Shown here piece by piece: positions 22,901 to 37,900 of a stretch of 64,000 nucleotides of DNA. This DNA comes from Xestospongia muta. Taxonomy: Eukaryota > Porifera > Demospongiae > Haplosclerida > Petrosiidae. Position 1 is the stretch's first letter. Each line of letters opens with the position of its first letter. The stretch covers positions 64,501-128,500 of the forward strand of contig OY848927.1 of the NCBI GenBank assembly GCA_963693285.1. The letters run 5' to 3'. The translations under genes were made by a program, and so were the position numbers. Below the pieces are notes generated by a model. It searched no databases. It saw only the letters and a program-made list of their open reading frames with translations, and was not told the origin of the DNA.

Positions 22901-25900
22901 CCTGGCACAACAATAAAATGCATCAAATTTCAAGTCATGTTATCTCGTAGAGGCAATCCATATTGTTTGTTCTGTGTAGCCAGTACTATTGTACCTCATA
23001 AGAAGGCTATAACAAGTAATCCTCCTCTTCAACTCACTTCACTTTATCAATTACGACAAACCCTCCCTAACAATATAGTCTTGATACAAGGCTATATAGT
23101 ATCTGTACAACATGTCACAATATCACTAATGTGTAGTACTTGTCATACGTTAATTGGATGTAATCATTTATGTTCATCTCCTACTCCTGTATTAAAAAGT
23201 ACTACCAGGTATGTATCAATTATGTTATATGAATTATTACTGATAATTGTATTGATAGAGTTATTCTTGATGATGGAAGTGGAGAGTGTCATCTTTATGC
23301 TGATGATGATATGGTCCCTTCTCTACTTGCATTAAATAATAATGAATGGACTCAATTATTGTCGTCGGTTGAAGGAGTGGGTCGTGTGACATATTTTCGG
23401 CCATCTTCTAAATACAGACAACTTGTAAGTCAAATGTGATACCGATAAATTACATGTGGTTTGACTACATATACTTTTGGGCCATTTTTAAGTATACAGT
23501 CCATAATTTCAAGCAAAATTGAATAGCAACAAGTACCATAGACAGAACTATAATAACTAATGCTACATTTTAGAGCGATAATACTAACATCACTTAACAA
23601 GGACCTATATAGCTATCATCACAAAAAATTTGAAGCAATTTCATTCTTTAAACTCTGTAAAAAAACAAATTCATTAATTTACATGTACATTTACTAGTAG
23701 AACAAAGGGCATTATATAAACATTTTTAAAAGGATAATCCAACATTTTAGAGCAGTGATACTAATGTCACTTAACAAGGACCTATATAGCTAACTTCATA
23801 AAAAAATTCAAGTGATTTTGTGACGTGGACCAAATTCTCAATTTTTGGCTCGAGACCATGGACTATAGTCCATGGTCTCGAGCCAAAAATGGCAAAAAAA
23901 TGAAATTACTTCAAATTTTTTATGATTATAGCTATATAGGTCCTTGTTAAGTAGAATAATTGTTTGTGCTTAGAAATGTTGTTAAAGTCAGTAAAAAAAC
24001 CTAACGAATTCATTAATTTACATGTACATTTACTAGTAGAACAAAGGGCATTATATAAACATTTTTAAAAGGATAATGCAACATTTTAGAGCAATGATAC
24101 TAATGTCATTTAATGAAGACCTATACAGCTATCATCCCAAAAAAATATGAAGCGTTTTTATTCTTTAAAGTCTGTAAAAAACCAAAATGAATTCATTAAT
24201 TTACATGTACATTTACTAGTAGAACAAAGGGCATTATATAAAGATTTTTAAAAGGATAATCCAACATTTTAGAGCAGCGATATTAATGTCCTTTAACAAG
24301 GACTAATATAGCTATTTTCACAAAAAATTTGAAGCGATTTTATTCTTTAAAGTCTGTAAAAAACCAAAACGCATTCATTAATTTACATGTACATTTACTA
24401 GTAGAACAAAGGGCATTATATAAACATTTTTAAAAGGATAATCCAACATTTTAGAGCAGTGATACTAATGTCACTTAACAAGGACCTATATAGCTATCAT
24501 CACAAAATATTTGAAGCAATTTCATTCTTTAAAAGTCTGTAAAAAACCAAAACGAATTCATTAATTTACATGTACATTTACTAGTAGAACAAAGGGCATT
24601 ATATAAACATTTTTAAGAGGATAATCCAACATTTTAGAGCAGTGATACTAATGTCATTTAACAAGGACCTATATAGCTATCATCACAAAAAAATTTGAAT
24701 CAATTTCATTCTTTAAAGTCTGTAAAAAACCAAAACGAATTCATTAATTTACATGTACATTTACTAGTAGAACAAAGGGCATTATATAAACATTTTTAAA
24801 AGGATAATCCAACCTTTTAGAGCAGTGATACTAATGTCATTTAACGAAGACCTACACACCTATCATCACCAAAAAATTTGAAGCAATTTCATTCTTTAAA
24901 TGTCTGTAAAAAAACAAAACGAATTCATTAATTTACATGTACGTTTACTAGTAGAACAAAGGGCATTATATAAACATTTTTAAAAGGATAATCCAACATT
25001 TTAGAGCAGTGATACTAATGTCATTTAACAAGGACCTATATAGCTATCATCACAAAAAATTTTAAGCAATTTCATTCTTTAAAGTCTGTAAAAAACCAAA
25101 ACATGTACATTTACTAGTAGAACAAAGGGCATTATATAAACATTTTAAAAGGATAATCCAACATTTTAGAGCAGTGATACTAATGTCATTTAACAAGGAC
25201 CTATATAGCTATCATCACAAAAAATTTTAAGCAATTTCATTCTTTAAAGTCTGTAAAAAACCAAAACGAATTCATTAATTTACATGTACATTTACTAGTA
25301 GAACAAACGTCATTATATAAACATTTTTAAAAGGATAATGCAATATTTTAGAGTAGTGATACTAATGTCATTTAACGAAGACCTACACAGCTATCATCAC
25401 CAATAAATTTGTAGCGATTTCATTCTTTAAAGTCTGTAAAAAACCAAAACGAATTCATTAATTTACATGTACATTTACTAGTAGAACAAAAGGCATTATA
25501 TAAACATTTTTAAAAAGATAATCCAACATTTTAGAGCAGTGATACTAATGTCATTTAACAAAGACCTGTAAATCTATCATCACAAAAAATTTGAAGCAAT
25601 TTCATTCTTTAAATGTCTGTAAAAAAACAAAACGAATTCATTAATTTACATGTACATTTACTAGTAGAACAAACGTCATTATATAAACATTTTTAAAAGG
25701 ATAATGCAACATTTTAGAGTAGTGATACTAATGTCATTTAACTAGGACCTATATAGCTATCATCACAAAAAAGTTTGAAGTGATTTCATTCTTTAAAGTC
25801 TGTAAAAAACCAAAACGAATTCATTAATTTACTTGTACATTTACTAGTAGAACAAAGGGCATTATATAAACATTTTTAAAAGGATAATCCAACATTTTAG

Positions 25901-28900
25901 TGCAGTGATACTAATGTCATTTAACGAAGACCTACACAGCTATCATCACCAATAAATTTGTAGCGATTTCATTCTTTAAAGTCTGTAAAAAACCAAAACG
26001 AATTCATTAATTTACATGTACATTTACTAGTAGAACAAAGGGCATTATATAAACATTTTTAAAAGGATAATCCAACATTTTAGAGCAGTGATACTAATGT
26101 CACTTAACAAGGACATATATAGCTAACTTCATAAAAAAATTCAAGTGATTTTGTGACGTGGACCAAATTCTCAATTTTTGGCTCGAGACCATGGACTATA
26201 GTCCATGGTCTCGAGCCAAAAATGGCAAAAAAATGAAATTACTTCAAATTTTTTATGATGATAGCTATATAGGTCCTTGTTAAGTAGAATAATTGTTTGT
26301 TCTTAGAAATGTTGTTAAAGTCAGTAAAAAAACCTAACGAATTCATTAATTTACATGTACATTTACTAGTAGAACAAAGGGCATTATATAAACATTTTTA
26401 AAAGGATAATGCAACATTTTAGAGCAATGATACTAATGTCATTTAATGAAGACCTATACAGCTATCATCCCAAAAAAATATGAAGCGTTTTTATTCTTTA
26501 AAGTCTGTAAAAAACCAAAACGAATTCATTAATTTACATGTACATTTACTAGTAGAACAAAGGGCATTATATAAAGATTTTTAAAAGGATAATCCAACAT
26601 TTTAGAGCAGTGATACTAATGTCCTTTAACAAGGACTAATATAGCTATTTTCACAAAAAATTTGAAGCGATTTTATTCTTTAAAGTCTGTAAAAAACCAA
26701 AACGCATTAATTAATTTACATGTACATTTACTAGTAGAACAAAGGGCATTATATAAACATTTTTAAAAGGATAATCCAACATTTTAGAGCAGTGATACTA
26801 ATGTCATTTAACAAGGACCTATATAGCTATCATCACAAAAAAATTTGAATCAATTTCATTCTTTAAAGTCTGTAAAAAACCAAAACGAATTCATTAATTT
26901 ACATGTACATTTACTAGTAGAACAAAGGGCATTATATAAATATTTTTAAAAGGATAATCCAACCTTTTAGAGCAGTGATACTAATGTCATTTAACGAAGA
27001 CCTACACACCTATCATCACCAAAAAATTTGAAGCAATTTCATTCTTTAAATGTCTGTAAAAAAACAAAACGAATTCATTAATTTACATGTACGTTTACTA
27101 GTAGAACAAAGGGCATTATATAAACATTTTTAAAAGGATAATCCAACATTTTAGAGCAGTGATACTAATGTCATTTAACAAGGACCTATATAGCTATCAT
27201 CACAAAAAATTTGAAGCAATTTCATTCTTTAAAAGTCTGTAAAAAACCAAAACGAATTCATTAATTTACATGTACATTTACTAGTAGAACAAAGGGCATT
27301 ATATAAACATTTTAAAAGGATAATCCAACATTTTAGAGCAGTGATACTAATGTCATTTAACAAGGACCTATATAGCTATCATCACAAAAAATTTGAAGCA
27401 ATTTCATTCTTTAAAGTCTGTAAAAAACCAAAACGAATTCATTAATTTACATGTACATTTACTAGTAGAACAAACGTCATTATATAAACATTTTTAAAAG
27501 GATAATGCAATATTTTAGAGTAGTGATACTAATGTCATTTAACGAAGACCTACACAGCTATCATCACCAATAAATTTGTAGCGATTTCATTCTTTAAAGT
27601 CTGTAAAAAACCAAAACGAATTCATTAATTTACATGTACATTTACTAGTAGAACAAAAGGCATTATATAAACATTTTTAAAAAGATAATCCAACATTTTA
27701 GAGCAGTGATACTAATGTCATTTAACAAAGACCTATATAGCTATCATCACAAAAAAATTTGAAGCGATTTCATTCTTTAAATGTCTGTAAAAAAACAAAA
27801 CGAATTCATTAATTTACATGTACATTTACTAGTAGAACAAACGTCATTATATAAACATTTTTAAAAGGATAATGCAACATTTTAGAGCAGTGATACTAAT
27901 GTCATTTAACGAAGACCTACACAGCTATCATCACCAATAAATTTGTAGCGATTTCATTCTTTAAAGTCTGTAAAAAACCAAAACGAATTCATTAATTTAC
28001 ATGTACATTTACTAGTAGAACAAAGGGCATTATATAAACATTTTTAAAAGGATAATCCAACATTTTAGAGCAGTGATACTAATGTCATTTAACGAAGACC
28101 TACACAGCTATCATCACCAAAACATTTGTAGCGATTTCATTTTTTAAAGTCTGTAAAAAAACAAAACGAATTCATTAATTTACATGTACATTTACTAGTA
28201 GAACAAAGGGCATTATATAAACATTTTTAAAAGGATAATCCAACATTTTAGAGCAGTGATACTAATGTCACTTAACAAGGACATATATAGCTAACTTCAT
28301 AAAAAAATTCAAGTGATTTTGTGACGTGGACCAAATTCTCAATTTTTGGCTCGAGACCATGGACTATAGTCCATGGTCTCGAGCCAAAAATGGCAAAAAA
28401 ATGAAATTACTTCAAATTTTTTATGATGATAGCTATATAGGTCCTTGTTAAGTAGAATAATTGTTTGTTCTTAGAAATGTTGTTAAAGTCAGTAAAAAAA
28501 CCTAACGAATTCATTAATTTACATGTACATTTACTAGTAGAACAAAGGGCATTATATAAACATTTTTAAAAGGATAATGCAACATTTTAGAGCAATGATA
28601 CTAATGTCATTTAATGAAGACCTATACAGCTATCATCCCAAAAAAATATGAAGCGTTTTTATTCTTTAAAGTCTGTAAAAAACCAAAACGAATTCATTAA
28701 TTTACATGTACATTTACTAGTAGAACAAAGGGCATTATATAAAGATTTTTAAAAGGATAATCCAACATTTTAGAGCAGTGATACTAATGTCCTTTAACAA
28801 GGACTAATATAGCTATTTTCACAAAAAATTTGAAGCGATTTTATTCTTTAAAGTCTGTAAAAAACCAAAACGCATTCATTAATTTACATGTACATTTACT

Positions 28901-31900
28901 AGTAGAACAAAGGGCATTATATAAACATTTTTAAAAGGATAATCCAACATTTTAGAGCAGTGATACTAATGTCATTTAACAAGGACCTATATAGCTATCA
29001 TCACAAAATATTTGAAGCAATTTCATTCTTTAAAAGTCTGTAAAAAACCAAAACAAATTCATTAATTTACATGTACATTTACTAGTAGAACAAAGGGCAT
29101 TATATAAACATTTTTAAGAGGATAATCCAACATTTTAGAGCAGTGATACTAATGTGATTTAACAAGGACCTATATAGCTATCATCACAAAAAAATTTGAA
29201 TCAATTTCATTCTTTAAAGTCTGTAAAAAACCAAAACGAATTCATTAATTTACATGTACATTTACTAGTAGAACAAAGGCCATTATATAAACATTTTTAA
29301 AAGGATAATCCAACCTTTTAGAGCAGTGATACTAATGTCATTTAACGAAGACCTACACACCTATCATCACCAAAAAATTTGAAGCAATTTCATTCTTTAA
29401 ATGTCTGTAAAAAACCAAAACGAATTCATTAATTTACATGTACATTTACTAGTAGAACAAAGGGCATTATATAAACATTTTTAAAAGGATAATCCAACAT
29501 TTTAGAGCAGTGATACTAATGTCATTTAACGAAGACCTACACAGCTATCATCACCAATAAATTTGTAGCGATTTCATTCTTTAAAGTCTGTAAAAAACCA
29601 AAACGAATTCATTAATTTACATGTACATTTACTAGTAGAACAAAGGGCATTATATAAACATTTTTAAAAGGATAATCCAACATTTTAGAGCAGTGATACT
29701 AATGTCATTTAACGAAGACCTACACAGCTATCATCACCAAAACATTTGTAGCGATTTCATTTTTTAAAGTCTGTAAAAAAACAAAACGAATTCATTAATT
29801 TACATGTACATTTACTAGTAGAACAAAGGGCATTATATAAACATTTTTAAAAGGATAATCCAACATTTTAGAGCAGTGATACTAATGTCACTTAACAAGG
29901 ACATATATAGCTAACTTCATAAAAAAATTCAAGTGATTTTGTGACGTGGACCAAATTCTCAATTTTTGGCTCGAGACCATGGTCTCGAGCCAAAAATGGC
30001 AAAAAAATGAAATTACTTCAAATTTTTTATGATGATAGCTATATAGGTCCTTGTTAAGTAGAATAATTGTTTGTTCTTAGAAATGTTGTTAAAGTCAGTA
30101 AAAAAACCTAACGAATTCATTAATTTACATGTACATTTACTAGTAGAACAAAGGGCATTATATTAACATTTTTAAAAGGATAATGCAACATTTTAGAGCA
30201 ATGATACTAATGTCATTTAATGAAGACCTATACAGCTATCATCCCAAAAAAATATGAAGCGTTTTTATTCTTTAAAGTCTGTAAAAAACCAAAACGAATT
30301 CATTTATTTACATGTACATTTACTAGTAGAACAAAGGGCATTATATAAACATTTTTAAAAGGATAATGCAATATTTTAGAGTAGTGATACTAATGTCATT
30401 TAACGAAGACCTACACAGCTATCATCACCAATAAATTTGTAGCGATTTCATTCTTTAAAGTCTGTAAAAAACCAAAACGAATTCATTAATTTACATGTAC
30501 ATTTACTAGTAGAACAAAAGGCATTATATAAACATTTTTAAAAAGATAATCCAACATTTTAGAGCAGTGATACTAATGTCATTTAACGAAGACCTGTAAA
30601 GCTATCATCACAAAAAATTTGAAGCAATTTCATTCTTTAAATGTCTGTAAAAAAACAAAACGAATTCATTAATTTACATGTACATTTACTAGTAGAACAA
30701 ACGTCATTATATAAACATTTTTAAAAGGATAATGCAACATTTTAGAGTAGTGATACTAATGTCATTTAACTAGGACCTATATAGCTATCATCACAAAAAA
30801 GTTTGAAGTGATTTCATTCTTTAAAGTCTGTAAAAAACCAAAATGAATTCATTAATTTACTTGTACATTTACTAGTAGAACAAAGGGCATTATATAAACA
30901 TTTTTAATAGGATAATCCAACATTTTAGAGCAGTGATACTAATTTCATTTAACAAGGACCTATATAGCTATCATCACAAAAAAATTTGAATCAATTTCAT
31001 TCTTTAAAGTCTGTAAAAAACCAAAACGAATTCATTAATTTACATGTACGTTTACTAGTAGAACAAAGGGCATTATATAAACATTTTTAAAAGGATAATC
31101 CAACCTTTTAGAGCAGTGATACTAATGTCATTTAACGAAGACCTACACACCTATCATCACCAAAAAATTTGAAGCAATTTCATTCTTTAAATGTCTGTAA
31201 AAAAACAAAACGAATTCATTAATTTACATGTACATTTACTAGTAGAACAAAGGGCATTATATAAACATTTTTAAAAGGATAATCCAACATTTTAGAGCAG
31301 TGATACTAATGTCATTTAACGAAGACCTACACAGCTATCATCACCAATAAATTTGTAGCGATTTCATTCTTTAAAGTCTGTAAAAAACCAAAACAAATTC
31401 ATTAATTTACATGTACATTTACTAGTAGAACAAAGGGCATTATATAAACATTTTTAAAAGGATAATCCAACATTTTAGAGCAGTGATACTAATGTCATTT
31501 AACGAAGACCTACACAGCTATCATCACCAAAACATTTGTAGCGATTTCATTTTTTAAAGTCTGTAAAAAAACAAAACGAATTCATTAATTTACATGTACA
31601 TTTACTAGTAGAACAAAGGGCATTATATAAACATTTTTAAAAGGATAATCCAACATTTTAGAGCAGTGATACTAATGTCACTTAACAAGGACATATATAG
31701 CTAACTTCATAAAAAAATTCAAGTGATTTTGTGACGTGGACCAAATTCTCAATTTTTGGCTCGAGACCATGGACTATAGTCCATGGTCTCGAGCCAAAAA
31801 TGGCAAAAAAATGAAATTACTTCAAATTTTTTATGATGATAGCTATATAGGTCCTTGTTAAGTAGAATAATTGTTTGTTCTTAGAAATGTTGTTAAAGTC

Positions 31901-34900
31901 AGTAAAAAAACCTAACGAATTCATTAATTTACATGTACATTTACTAGTAGAACAAAGGGCATTATATTAACATTTTTAAAAGGATAATGCAACATTTTAG
32001 AGCAATGATACTAATGTCATTTAATGAAGACCTATACAGCTATCATCCCAAAAAAATATGAAGCGTTTTTATTCTTTAAAGTCTGTAAAAAACCAAAACG
32101 AATTCATTAATTTACATGTACATTTACTAGTAGAACAAAGGGCATTATATAAAGATTTTTAAAAGGATAATCCAACATTTTAGAGCAGTGATACTAATGT
32201 CCTTTAACAAGGACTAATATAGCTATTTTCACAAAAAATTTGAAGCGATTGTATTCTTTAAAGTCTGTAAAAAACCAAAACGCATTCATTAATTTACATG
32301 TACATTTACTAGTAGAACAAAGGGCATTATATAAACATTTTTAAAAGGATAATGCAATATTTTAGAGTAGTGATACTAATGTCATTTAACGAAGACCTAC
32401 ACAGCTATCATCACCAATAAATTTGTAGCGATTTCATTCTTTAAAGTCTGTAAAAAACCAAAACGAATTCATTAATTTACATGTACATTTACTAGTAGAA
32501 CAAAAGGCATTATATAAACATTTTTAAAAAGATAATCCAACATTTTAGAGCAGTGATACTAATGTCATTTAACGAAGACCTGTAAAGCTATCATCACAAA
32601 AAATTTGAAGCAATTTCATTCTTTAAATGTCTGTAAAAAAACAAAACGAATTCATTAATTTACATGTACATTTACTAGTAGAACAAACGTCATTATATAA
32701 AGATTTTTAAAAGGATAATCCAACATTTTAGAGCAGTGATACTAATGTCCTTTAACAAGGACTAATATAGCTATTTTCACAAAAAGTTTGAAGTGATTTC
32801 ATTCTTTAAAGTCTGTAAAAAACCAAAACGAATTCATTAATTTACTTGTACATTTACTAGTAGAACAAAGGGCATTATATAAACATTTTTAAAAGGGTAA
32901 TCCAACATTTTAGAGCAGTGATACTAATGTCATTTAACGAAGACCTACACAGCTATCATCACCAATAAATTTGTAGCGATTTCATTCTTTAAAGTCTGTA
33001 AAAAACCAAAACGAATTCATTAATTTACATGTACATTTACTAGTAGAACAAAGGGCATTATATAAACATTTTTAAAAGGATAATCCAACATTTTAGAGCA
33101 GTGATACTAATGTCATTTAACGAAGACCTACACAGCTATCATCACCAAAACATTTGTAGCGATTTCATTTTTTAAAGTCTGTAAAAAAACAAAACGAATT
33201 CATTAATTTACATGTACATTTACTAGTAGAACAAAGGGCATTATATAAACATTTTTAAAAGGATAATCCAACATTTTAGAGCAGTGATACTAATGTCACT
33301 TAACAAGGACATATATAGCTAACTTCATAAAAAAATTCAAGTGATTTTGTGACGTGGACCAAATTCTCAATTTTTGGCTCGAGACCATGGACTATAGTCC
33401 ATGGTCTCGAGCCAAAAATGGCAAAAAAATGAAATTACTTCAAATTTTTTATGATGATAGCTATATAGGTCCTTGTTAAGTAGAATAATTGTTTGTTCTT
33501 AGAAATGTTGTTAAAGTCAGTAAAAAAACCTAACGAATTCATTAATTTACATGTACATTTACTAGTAGAACAAAGGGCATTATATTAACATTTTTAAAAG
33601 GATAATGCAACATTTTAGAGCAATGATACTAATGTCATTTAATGAAGACCTATACAGCTATCATCCCAAAAAAATATGAAGCGTTTTTATTCTTTAAAGT
33701 CTGTAAAAAACCAAAACGAATTCATTAATTTACATGTACATTTACTAGTAGAACAAAGGGCATTATATAAACATTTTTAAAAGGATAATCCAACATTTTA
33801 GAGCAGTGATACTAATGTCACTTAACAAGGACCTATATAGCTATCATCACAAAATATTTGAAGCAATTTCATTCTTTAAAGTCTGTAAAAAACCAAAACG
33901 AATTCATTAATTTACATGTACATTTACTAGTAGAACAAAGGGCATTATATAAACATTTTTAAAAGGATAATCCAACATTTTAGAGCAGTGATACTAATGT
34001 CCTTTAACAAGGACTAATATAGCTATTTTCACAAAAAAATTGAAGCGATTTTATTCTTTAAAGTCTGTAAAAAACCAAAACGCATTCATTAATTTACATG
34101 TACATTTACTAGTAGAACAAAGGGCATTATATAAACATTTTTAAAAGGATAATCCAACATTTTAGAGCAGTGATACTAATGTCACTTAATGAAGACCTAT
34201 ACAGCTATCATCCCAAAAAAATATGAAGCGTTTTTATTCTTTAAAGTCTGTAAAAAACCAAAACGAATTCATTAATTTACATGTACATTTACTAGTAGAA
34301 CAAAGGGCATTATATAAAGATTTTTAAAAGGATAATCCAACATTTTAGAGCAGTGATACTAATGTCCTTTAACAAGGACTAATATAGCTATTTTCACAAA
34401 AAATTTGAAGCGATTGTATTCTTTAAAGTCTGTAAAAAACCAAAACGAATTCATTAATTTACATGTACATTTACTAGTAGAACAAAGGGCATTATATAAA
34501 GATTTTTAAAAGGATAATCCAACATTTTAGAGCAGTGATACTAATGTCCTTTAACAAGGACTAATATAGCTATTTTCACAAAAAATTTGAAGCGATTGTA
34601 TTCTTTAAAGTCTGTAAAAAACCAAAACGCATTCATTAATTTACATGTACATTTACTAGTAGAACAAAGGGCATTATATAAACATTTTTAAAAGGATAAT
34701 GCAATATTTTAGAGTAGTGATACTAATGTCATTTAACGAAGACCTACACAGCTATCATCACCAATAAATTTGTAGCGATTTCATTCTTTAAAGTCTGTAA
34801 AAAACCAAAACGAATTCATTAATTTACATGTACATTTACTAGTAGAACAAAAGGCATTATATAAACATTTTTAAAAAGATAATCCAACATTTTAGAGCAG

Positions 34901-37900
34901 TGATACTAATGTCATTTAACGAAGACCTGTAAAGCTATCATCACAAAAAATTTGAAGCAATTTCATTCTTTAAATGTCTGTAAAAAAACAAAACGAATTC
35001 ATTAATTTACATGTACATTTACTAGTAGAACAAACGTCATTATATAAACATTTTTAAAAGGATAATGCAACATTTTAGAGTAGTGATACTAATGTCATTT
35101 AACTAGGACCTATATAGCTATCATCACAAAAAAGTTTGAAGTGATTTCATTCTTTAAAGTCTGTAAAAAACCAAAACGAATTCATTAATTTACTTGTACA
35201 TTTACTAGTAGAACAAAGGGCATTATATAAACATTTTTAAAAGGGTAATCCAACATTTTAGAGCAGTGATACTAATGTCATTTAACGAAGACCTACACAG
35301 CTATCATCACCAATAAATTTGTAGCGATTTCATTCTTTAAAGTCTGTAAAAAACCAAAACGAATTCATTAATTTACATGTACATTTACTAGTAGAACAAA
35401 GGGCATTATATAAACATTTTTAAAAGGATAATCCAACATTTTAGAGCAGTGATACTAATGTCATTTAATGAAGACCTACACAGCTATCATCACCAAAACA
35501 TTTGTAGCGATTTCATTTTTTAAAGTCTGTAAAAAAACAAAACGAATTCATTAATTTACATGTACATTTACTAGTAGAACAAAGGGCATTATATAAACAT
35601 TTTTAAAAGGATAATCCAACATTTTAGAGCAGTGATACTAATGTCACTTAACAAGGACATATATAGCTAACTTCATAAAAAAATTCAAGTGATTTTGTGA
35701 CGTGGACCAAATTCTCAATTTTTGGCTCGAGACCATGGACTATAGTCCATGGTCTCGAGCCAAAAATGGCAAAAAAATGAAATTACTTCAAATTTTTTAT
35801 GATGATAGCTATATAGGTCCTTGTTAAGTAGAATAATTGTTTGTTCTTAGAAATGTTGTTAAAGTCAGTAAAAAAACCTAACGAATTCATTAATTTACAT
35901 GTACATTTACTAGTAGAACAAAGGGCATTATATAAACATTTTTAAAAGGATAATGCAACATTTTAGAGCAATGATACTAATGTCATTTAATGAAGACCTA
36001 TACAGCTATCATCCCAAAAAAATATGAAGCGTTTTTATTCTTTAAAGTCTGTAAAAAACCAAAACGAATTCATTAATTTACATGTACATTTACTAGTAGA
36101 ACAAAGGGCATTATATAAAGATTTTTAAAAGGATAATCCAACATTTTAGAGCAGTGATACTAATGTCATTTAACGAGGACTAATATAGCTATTTTCACAA
36201 AAAATTTGAAGCGATTTTATTCTTTAAAGTCTGTAAAAAAGCAAAACGCATTCATTAATTTACATGTACATTTACTAGTAGAACAAAGGGCATTATATAA
36301 ACATTTTTAAAAGGATAATCCAACATTTTAGAGCAGTGATACTAATGTCACTTAACAAGGACCTATATAGCTATCATCACAAAATATTTGAAGCAATTTC
36401 ATTCTTTAAAGTCTGTAAAAAACCAAAACGAATTCATTAATTTACATGTACATTTACTAGTAGAACAAAGGGCATTATATAAACATTTTTAAAAGGATAA
36501 TCCAACATTTTAGAGCAGTGATACTAATGTCCTTTAACAAGGACTAATATAGCTATTTTCACAAAAAATTTGAAGCGATTTTATTCTTTAAAGTCTGTAA
36601 AAAACCAAAACGCATTCATTAATTTACATGTACATTTACTAGTAGAACAAAGGGCATTATATAAACATTTTTAAAAGGATAATCCAACATTTTAGAGCAG
36701 TGATACTAATGTCACTTAATGAAGACCTATACAGCTATCATCCCAAAAAAATATGAAGCGTTTTTATTCTTTAAAGTCTGTAAAAAACCAAAACGAATTC
36801 ATTAATTTACATGTACATTTACTAGTAGAACAAAGGGCATTATATAAACATTTTTAAAAGGATAATCCAACCTTTTAGAGCAGTGATACTAATGTCATTT
36901 AACGAAGACCTACACACCTATCATCACCAAAAAATTTGAAGCAATTTCATTCTTTAAATGTCTGTAAAAAAACAAAACAAATTCATTAATTTACATGTAC
37001 ATTTACTAGTAGAACAAAGGGCATTATATAAACATTTTTAAAAGGATAATCCAACATTTTAGAGCAGTGATACTAATGTCATTTAACAAGGACCTATATA
37101 GCTATCATCACAAAAAATTTGAAGCAATTTCATTCTTTAAAAGTCTGTAAAAAACCAAAACGAATTCATTAATTTACATGTACATTTACTAGTAGAACAA
37201 AGGGCATTATATAAACATTTTAAAAGGATAATCCAACATTTTAGAGCAGTGATACTAATGTCATTTAACAAGGACCTATATAGCTATCATCACAAAAAAT
37301 TTGAAGCAATTTCATTCTTTAAAGTCTGTAAAAAACCAAAACGAATTCATTAATTTACATGTACATTTACTAGTAGAACAAACGTCATTATATAAACATT
37401 TTTAAAAGGATAATGCAATATTTTAGAGTAGTGATACTAATGTCATTTAACGAAGACCTACACAGCTATCATCACCAATAAATTTGTAGCGATTTCATTC
37501 TTTAAAGTCTGTAAAAAACCAAAACGAATTCATTAATTTACATGTACATTTACTAGTAGAACAAAAGGCATTATATAAACATTTTTAAAAAGATAATCCA
37601 ACATTTTAAAGCAGTGATACTAATGTCATTTAACGAAGACCTGTAAAGCTATCATCACAAAAAATTTGAAGCAATTTCATTCTTTAAATGTCTGTAAAAA
37701 AACAAAACGAATTCATTAATTTACATGTACATTTACTAGTAGAACAAACGTCATTATATAAACATTTTTAAAAGGATAATGCAACATTTTAGAGTAGTGA
37801 TACTAATGTCATTTAACTAGGACCTATATAGCTATCATCACAAAAAAGTTTGAAGTGATTTCATTCTTTAAAGTCTGTAAAAAACCAAAACGAATTCATT

